Assembly: GCF_013256625.1 (NCBI RefSeq)
Contig: NZ_CP053908.1
Span: forward strand, 992,001-1,056,000
Length of the DNA stretch: 64,000 nucleotides
Direction of reading: 5' to 3'
From: Hymenobacter sp. BRD128
Lineage (GTDB): Bacteria; Bacteroidota; Bacteroidia; Cytophagales; Hymenobacteraceae
Part shown: in pieces, positions 61,060 through 64,000 of the stretch
Position numbering within the stretch: position 1 is the first letter of the stretch
Layout of the letters: each line of letters opens with the position of its first letter
Position numbers and translations under genes: made by a program
The notes under the pieces: model-generated
Seen by the model: only the letters and a program-made list of their open reading frames with translations
Database searches by the model: none
What the model was told of the DNA's origin: nothing

Positions 61060-62103
61060 CTAGCGCAAAGCCAGTTCGGCGGCTGCCTGCGGCTGCGCTA
61101 CGCTCTGCAGCGCTTCGGCCAGCAGGCGGTAGGAGTGTACTCGTGCCTCTTGGTCGAAAATATTAGACGTGGCCATCAGTTCATCCACCTGCGTTTCGTG
61201 GATAAACTCTTGTAAATCTTGCTGAAGAGTCGCCGGGCTGCCGATAAACGAGTAGGCTAGCATCTGCTGCACGGCGTGCTGCTCGGCGGGCCCCCAGAGC
61301 GCGGCCATCGACTCGACGGGCGGTTGCAGCGGGGCCGGGCGGCCCGTAATCACGCTCATCATAAACTGCTGGAGCGAGGTAGAAAGGTAGGTGGCCTGCT
61401 CGTCGGTAGCGGCCGCAATCACGTTGACGCAGGCAATGACGTAGGGCTTGGCCAGCGCCTTCGAGGGCCGGAAATTCTGGCGATAAATCTCTAGCGCGGC
61501 CAGTAGCTGGCCCGGCGCAAAGTGGCTGGCAAAGGCGTAGGGCAGGCCCAGCGCGGCGGCCAGGTAGGCACTGTCGGTGCTGGAGCCCAGAATGTAAATC
61601 GGAATATCGAGTCCTTCGCCGGGAATGGCGCGCACGGCGGCCGTGCTGTTAGCGGCCGAAAAGTAGGTTTGCAGCTGCTGCACTTCGCGCGGAAAATCCT
61701 GCGCGCTGCCCATGCGGCCGCCCCGGATGGCCTGGGCCGTGCGCTGGTCGGAGCCGGGCGCACGGCCCAGCCCCAAGTCGATGCGGCCCGGATAAAGCGA
61801 GGCCAGCGTACCGATTTGCTCGGCCACCACCAGCGGGGCGTGGTTGGGCAGCATAATGCCACCCGAGCCCACGCGGAGCGTGGTAGTGCCGCCCGCGATG
61901 TAGCCAATCAGCACCACCGGCGCCGAACTGGCCACGCTGGCCATATTGTGGTGCTCGGACAGCCAGAAGCGGGTGTAGCCCAGCTTCTCGACCTCCTGGG
62001 CCAGGCGCAGGCTGTTGCGAAAGGTATCGGTAGGCGTGGCGTTGGCCAGAATAGGCGCCAAATCCAGCACGGAGAAAGCGACGTTTTTAGCGGAATTTGT
62101 CAT
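61060..62103 (-). CDS. LLM class flavin-dependent oxidoreductase (luciferase-like)
   Basis: A 347-residue protein of the bacterial luciferase-like monooxygenase superfamily. Typical features are SVLDLAPILANATPTDTFRN at the N-terminus, the SEHHNMASVASSAPVVLIG FMN-site region and GRIDLGLGRAPGSDQRT. These FMNH2-dependent enzymes oxidise varied substrates; the partner flavin reductase is not adjacent. A palindrome GTTACTGTAAC lies at 62125-62135 just upstream and may be regulatory. The spacer 62104-62392 is otherwise unremarkable. Confidence 0.92.
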   Translation of the reverse strand: MTNSAKNVAFSVLDLAPILANATPTDTFRNSLRLAQEVEKLGYTRFWLSEHHNMASVASSAPVVLIGYIAGGTTTLRVGSGGIMLPNHAPLVVAEQIGTLASLYPGRIDLGLGRAPGSDQRTAQAIRGGRMGSAQDFPREVQQLQTYFSAANSTAAVRAIPGEGLDIPIYILGSSTDSAYLAAALGLPYAFASHFAPGQLLAALEIYRQNFRPSKALAKPYVIACVNVIAAATDEQATYLSTSLQQFMMSVITGRPAPLQPPVESMAALWGPAEQHAVQQMLAYSFIGSPATLQQDLQEFIHETQVDELMATSNIFDQEARVHSYRLLAEALQSVAQPQAAAELALR

Positions 62104-62392
62104 GATGGAACACGTGGAATAGGAGTTACTGTAACCAAGCTGGTTCGCTAAAAGTTAGTGCGGCTCCCTGTGGCCGCTAGCCATGCCCCCGCCCCCCCGG
62201 CGGCGTGGGCGGCTCGACTATCCTGCCGCGCTGCTAGGCGCGGATAGGCGAGTGCCCGCGCAATGAAACTTAGGGCGCGCTCAGGCACTGACTAAACGCC
62301 GGCGTGTAAGATTCGGCAGTGGGGCCAACTAATTGATTTATTTGCAGTAGAAGACGGACATTCACTTTTTTAACAGTTTCTTGAAATCGACT

Positions 62393-63064
62393 ATGTTTGC
62401 TTCTTTTCTAACCAGGCACCGCGGGGCAGCCCAGGTCATTGCCGGCGTGCTGGCCGTAGCCGGCCTGAGCCAGTGCGGCATCCATGAACAAGTACAACAG
62501 GCTAAAGCGTTTAAGAACGTGGACGTGCGGCTGGCATCCATTGACCAGGCTACCGTGGGCGGCGTCAACGTGCTGAACCTGCGCCAGGCCGCCGACCTGG
62601 GCACCGCCGAGCGGGCGCTACTGCTGGCGGCCTATACGTCTGGCAACCTGCCCCTGCGCATGCGGGCCAACCTGGAGTTTCGCAACCCCAACAACGAGAC
62701 GGCTGCTCTTAACGAATTTGACTATATCGCCCTCATCGATGGCAAGGAAGTGGCCAAAGGCCATACTACCCAGCGTATTGAGGTGCCGGCCAATGGCGGC
62801 GTAACCACGGCGCCCATTCAGGTAGAAAGCAACCTGCGCCAGGTACTAGGCGACCAAACGGGCGAGAGCCTGGCCAACTTCGCCCTCGGCCTCACCGACC
62901 GCGACCGCCAGCCGCTGCGCTTCACGCTCAAGCTCAAGCCCACGTTTATCACTAGCAGCGGCCGCCGCATCTCGCCCCCCGGCTATTCCACGGTCGAGAA
63001 AGAATTTACCCCCGCCCAGGCCCTCGACGCCGTGAGTCGCCCCGACTCGGTGCGCCGGCCCTAG
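62393..63064 (+). CDS. LEA-type-2-like lipoprotein
   Basis: A 223-residue putative lipoprotein: after a hydrophobic stretch (VIAGVLAVAGLSQC, Cys near residue 28), a domain FKNVDVRLASIDQATVGGV through ANLEFRNPNNETAALNEFDY and a matching second half resembles LEA14/WHy-like beta-sandwich domains. Many Bacteroidota carry such proteins without known function. The ATG at 62393 is preferred over the TTG at 62381. Followed by a strong terminator. Its -7 box may be TTTATTTG near 62337. Confidence 0.65.
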   Translation: MFASFLTRHRGAAQVIAGVLAVAGLSQCGIHEQVQQAKAFKNVDVRLASIDQATVGGVNVLNLRQAADLGTAERALLLAAYTSGNLPLRMRANLEFRNPNNETAALNEFDYIALIDGKEVAKGHTTQRIEVPANGGVTTAPIQVESNLRQVLGDQTGESLANFALGLTDRDRQPLRFTLKLKPTFITSSGRRISPPGYSTVEKEFTPAQALDAVSRPDSVRRP

Positions 63065-63088
63065 CCCGGCTGGCTAGCCTCAACGTAG

Positions 63089-63128
63089 AAAAGCCGCTTG
63101 GTTGCCTGTGCAACCGGACGGCTTTTTT
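63089..63128 (+). terminator. Terminator after the LEA-like gene
   Basis: Stem AAGCCGCTTGGTTGC / GCAACCGGACGGCTT with a four-base loop (internal mismatches) and six T. Confidence 0.85.
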
Positions 63129-63276
63129 GGTTTAGAACGAACACCTAAGCTGAAGGCTATAGCCTCCGGCATCATAGGCGTGCTCAGCCTCAGCGCGTGC
63201 AGGCGTAGCACGGGCTAGCCGAGCGTGCTCCCAAACGCGCGCCAATGTACCATGGCCTAGCGGCCTGGCTAGGGTG

Positions 63277-63284
63277 TAAATTTG
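63277..63284 (+). promoter_or_regulatory. -7 box (TAAATTTG) before dnaG
   Basis: Perfect TAnnTTTG match 18 bases before the GTG start of dnaG at 63303. Confidence 0.5.
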
Positions 63285-63302
63285 AAGCTCTAAACCTCCG
63301 CC

Positions 63303-64000
63303 GTGGCCCGCATCCCCAAAGAAACCGTTGACCAGATTATCCACACCGCCGACATCCTGGAGGTGGTGGGCGACTACGTGCAGCTCAAGCGCAAGGGCCA
63401 GAACTACTGGGCCCCGTGCCCGTTTCACAACGAAAAATCGCCTTCCTTCTCGGTAAACCCGGCCAAGGGGCTCTACAAGTGCTTTGGCTGCGGCAAGGCC
63501 GGCGGTATCATCCAGTTTGTGATGGACATCGAGGGCAGCAGTTACCCCGAGGCGCTGCGGGCCTTGGCCAAAAAGTACGGCGTGGCCGTGCCCGAAGAGG
63601 AGGAGCGCACCCCCGAAGAGCAGCTAGCCCAGAACGAGCGCGACTCGCAGTACATTGTATCCAACTGGGCCAAAGACTATTACCACGGCCTGTTACTGAA
63701 GTCGCAGGAAGGTATGAGCATCGGCTACGGCTACCTTAAGGAGCGCGGCCTGAACCTGACCACCATCCAGACCTTCGAGCTCGGCTACTCGCTCGACCAA
63801 TTTGAGGGCCTGATGAAAGCCGCCACCGCCGCCGGCCACCAGCTCAAGTACCTCGAAAAAACGGGGCTAGTGGTGAAGCGCGAGGACGACCAGGGCCGCG
63901 ATACCGGCCGGCGCTACGACCGCTTCCGGGGCCGCGTCATGTTCCCGATTCACAACGTGAGCGGCCGGGTGGTGGGCTTCGGGGCCCGCACCCTGAAGCG
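63303..64000 (+). CDS. dnaG: DNA primase DnaG (partial, 3' end beyond window)
   Basis: The first 232 residues of the replicative primase, which makes RNA primers for DNA replication. The CHC2 zinc finger is intact (CPFHNEKSPSF near residues 39-49 and YKCFGCGKAGG near 58-68). The start of the catalytic region RFRGRVMFPIHNVSGRVVGF ends the window. The start codon is GTG at 63303 (MARIPKETVDQII), the standard N-terminus. Confidence 0.95.
   Translation, partial: MARIPKETVDQIIHTADILEVVGDYVQLKRKGQNYWAPCPFHNEKSPSFSVNPAKGLYKCFGCGKAGGIIQFVMDIEGSSYPEALRALAKKYGVAVPEEEERTPEEQLAQNERDSQYIVSNWAKDYYHGLLLKSQEGMSIGYGYLKERGLNLTTIQTFELGYSLDQFEGLMKAATAAGHQLKYLEKTGLVVKREDDQGRDTGRRYDRFRGRVMFPIHNVSGRVVGFGARTLK

Noticed and set aside
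62125..62135. GTTACTGTAAC palindrome upstream of the LLM gene as a second Rrf2 operator
   Set aside because: Half-sites resemble those at 43376 but are in the opposite order and nearer; too short to claim as the same site.
1..64000. CRISPR arrays, rRNA or tRNA genes, prophage or conjugative elements
   Set aside because: No evenly spaced direct repeats, no rRNA signatures, no T-loop motif and no phage or conjugation genes were recognised; a tRNA/rRNA scan by covariance model would settle this.

Overview
The window reads as chromosomal DNA of a high-GC Bacteroidota, most like Hymenobacter or a close Cytophagales relative. Evidence: gliding-type ABC genes gldA/gldF/gldG, a secreted protein with a type IX secretion (T9SS) C-terminal domain, TAnnTTTG-type -7 promoter boxes, Bacteroidota families such as DUF4296, and a strikingly frequent GCTAGCC-like word in genes and spacers. 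Gene density is high, most genes are housekeeping or envelope functions, and both strands are used in short blocks. No rRNA, tRNA or CRISPR array was recognised.

Layout. 1-1018: end of an Mla-type lipid ABC operon (mlaE, partial mlaF). 1114-3338: two short-chain dehydrogenases around a GIN-domain lipoprotein. 3411-7330: gldA, an AT-rich orphan gene between repeat arms, gldF, gldG. 7396-11306: CBM9-like lipoprotein, M48 protease, TlpA-like thioredoxin lipoprotein. 11504-13783: aconitase. 13871-15016: SMI1/KNR4 protein and a frameshifted Uma2 gene. 15031-20982: DMT transporter, aldo/keto reductase, small membrane protein, DUF2459 protein, class III sirtuin, BatD-like and DUF58 proteins. 21031-22558: DUF4296 lipoprotein and csaA, separated by a complete IS5-family element. 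22647-31662: DUF922 protease, MATE pump, egtD, TerC, polyprenyl-phosphate mannosyltransferase, hemG, heptose-bisphosphatase-like HAD, TIGR01777 epimerase, folE and a pterin synthase. 31937-36401: lineage-specific hypotheticals, a 2-hydroxyacid dehydrogenase and a kinase-less tandem PAS protein. 36542-38539: large-type ispG. 38602-44136: AT-rich membrane protein, mini-kinase, NTF2-like protein, PhyH dioxygenase, dctA-type symporter, DUF6728-like protein, YjbR, Rrf2 regulator and its probable target. 44391-52454: discoidin/T9SS protein, M14 peptidase, frameshifted amidase, S9 peptidase. 52614-53178: ParE/RelE-type toxin-antitoxin pair. 53354-56347: leuS with an AT-rich internal block. 56590-60601: three-gene export system (ABC membrane domain without ATPase, HlyD, TolC). 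61060-64000: LLM flavin oxidoreductase, LEA-like lipoprotein, start of dnaG.

Themes: envelope biogenesis and export (Mla, Gld, T1SS-like, T9SS cargo); many secreted peptidases; two extragenic palindrome families that sit almost only between genes; several single AT-rich genes dropped into GC-rich context; and a set of genes whose -7 box lies only 3-6 bases before the start codon, which predicts leaderless transcripts. Two genes (Uma2, amidase) carry single-base frameshifts that may be real decay or sequencing error.
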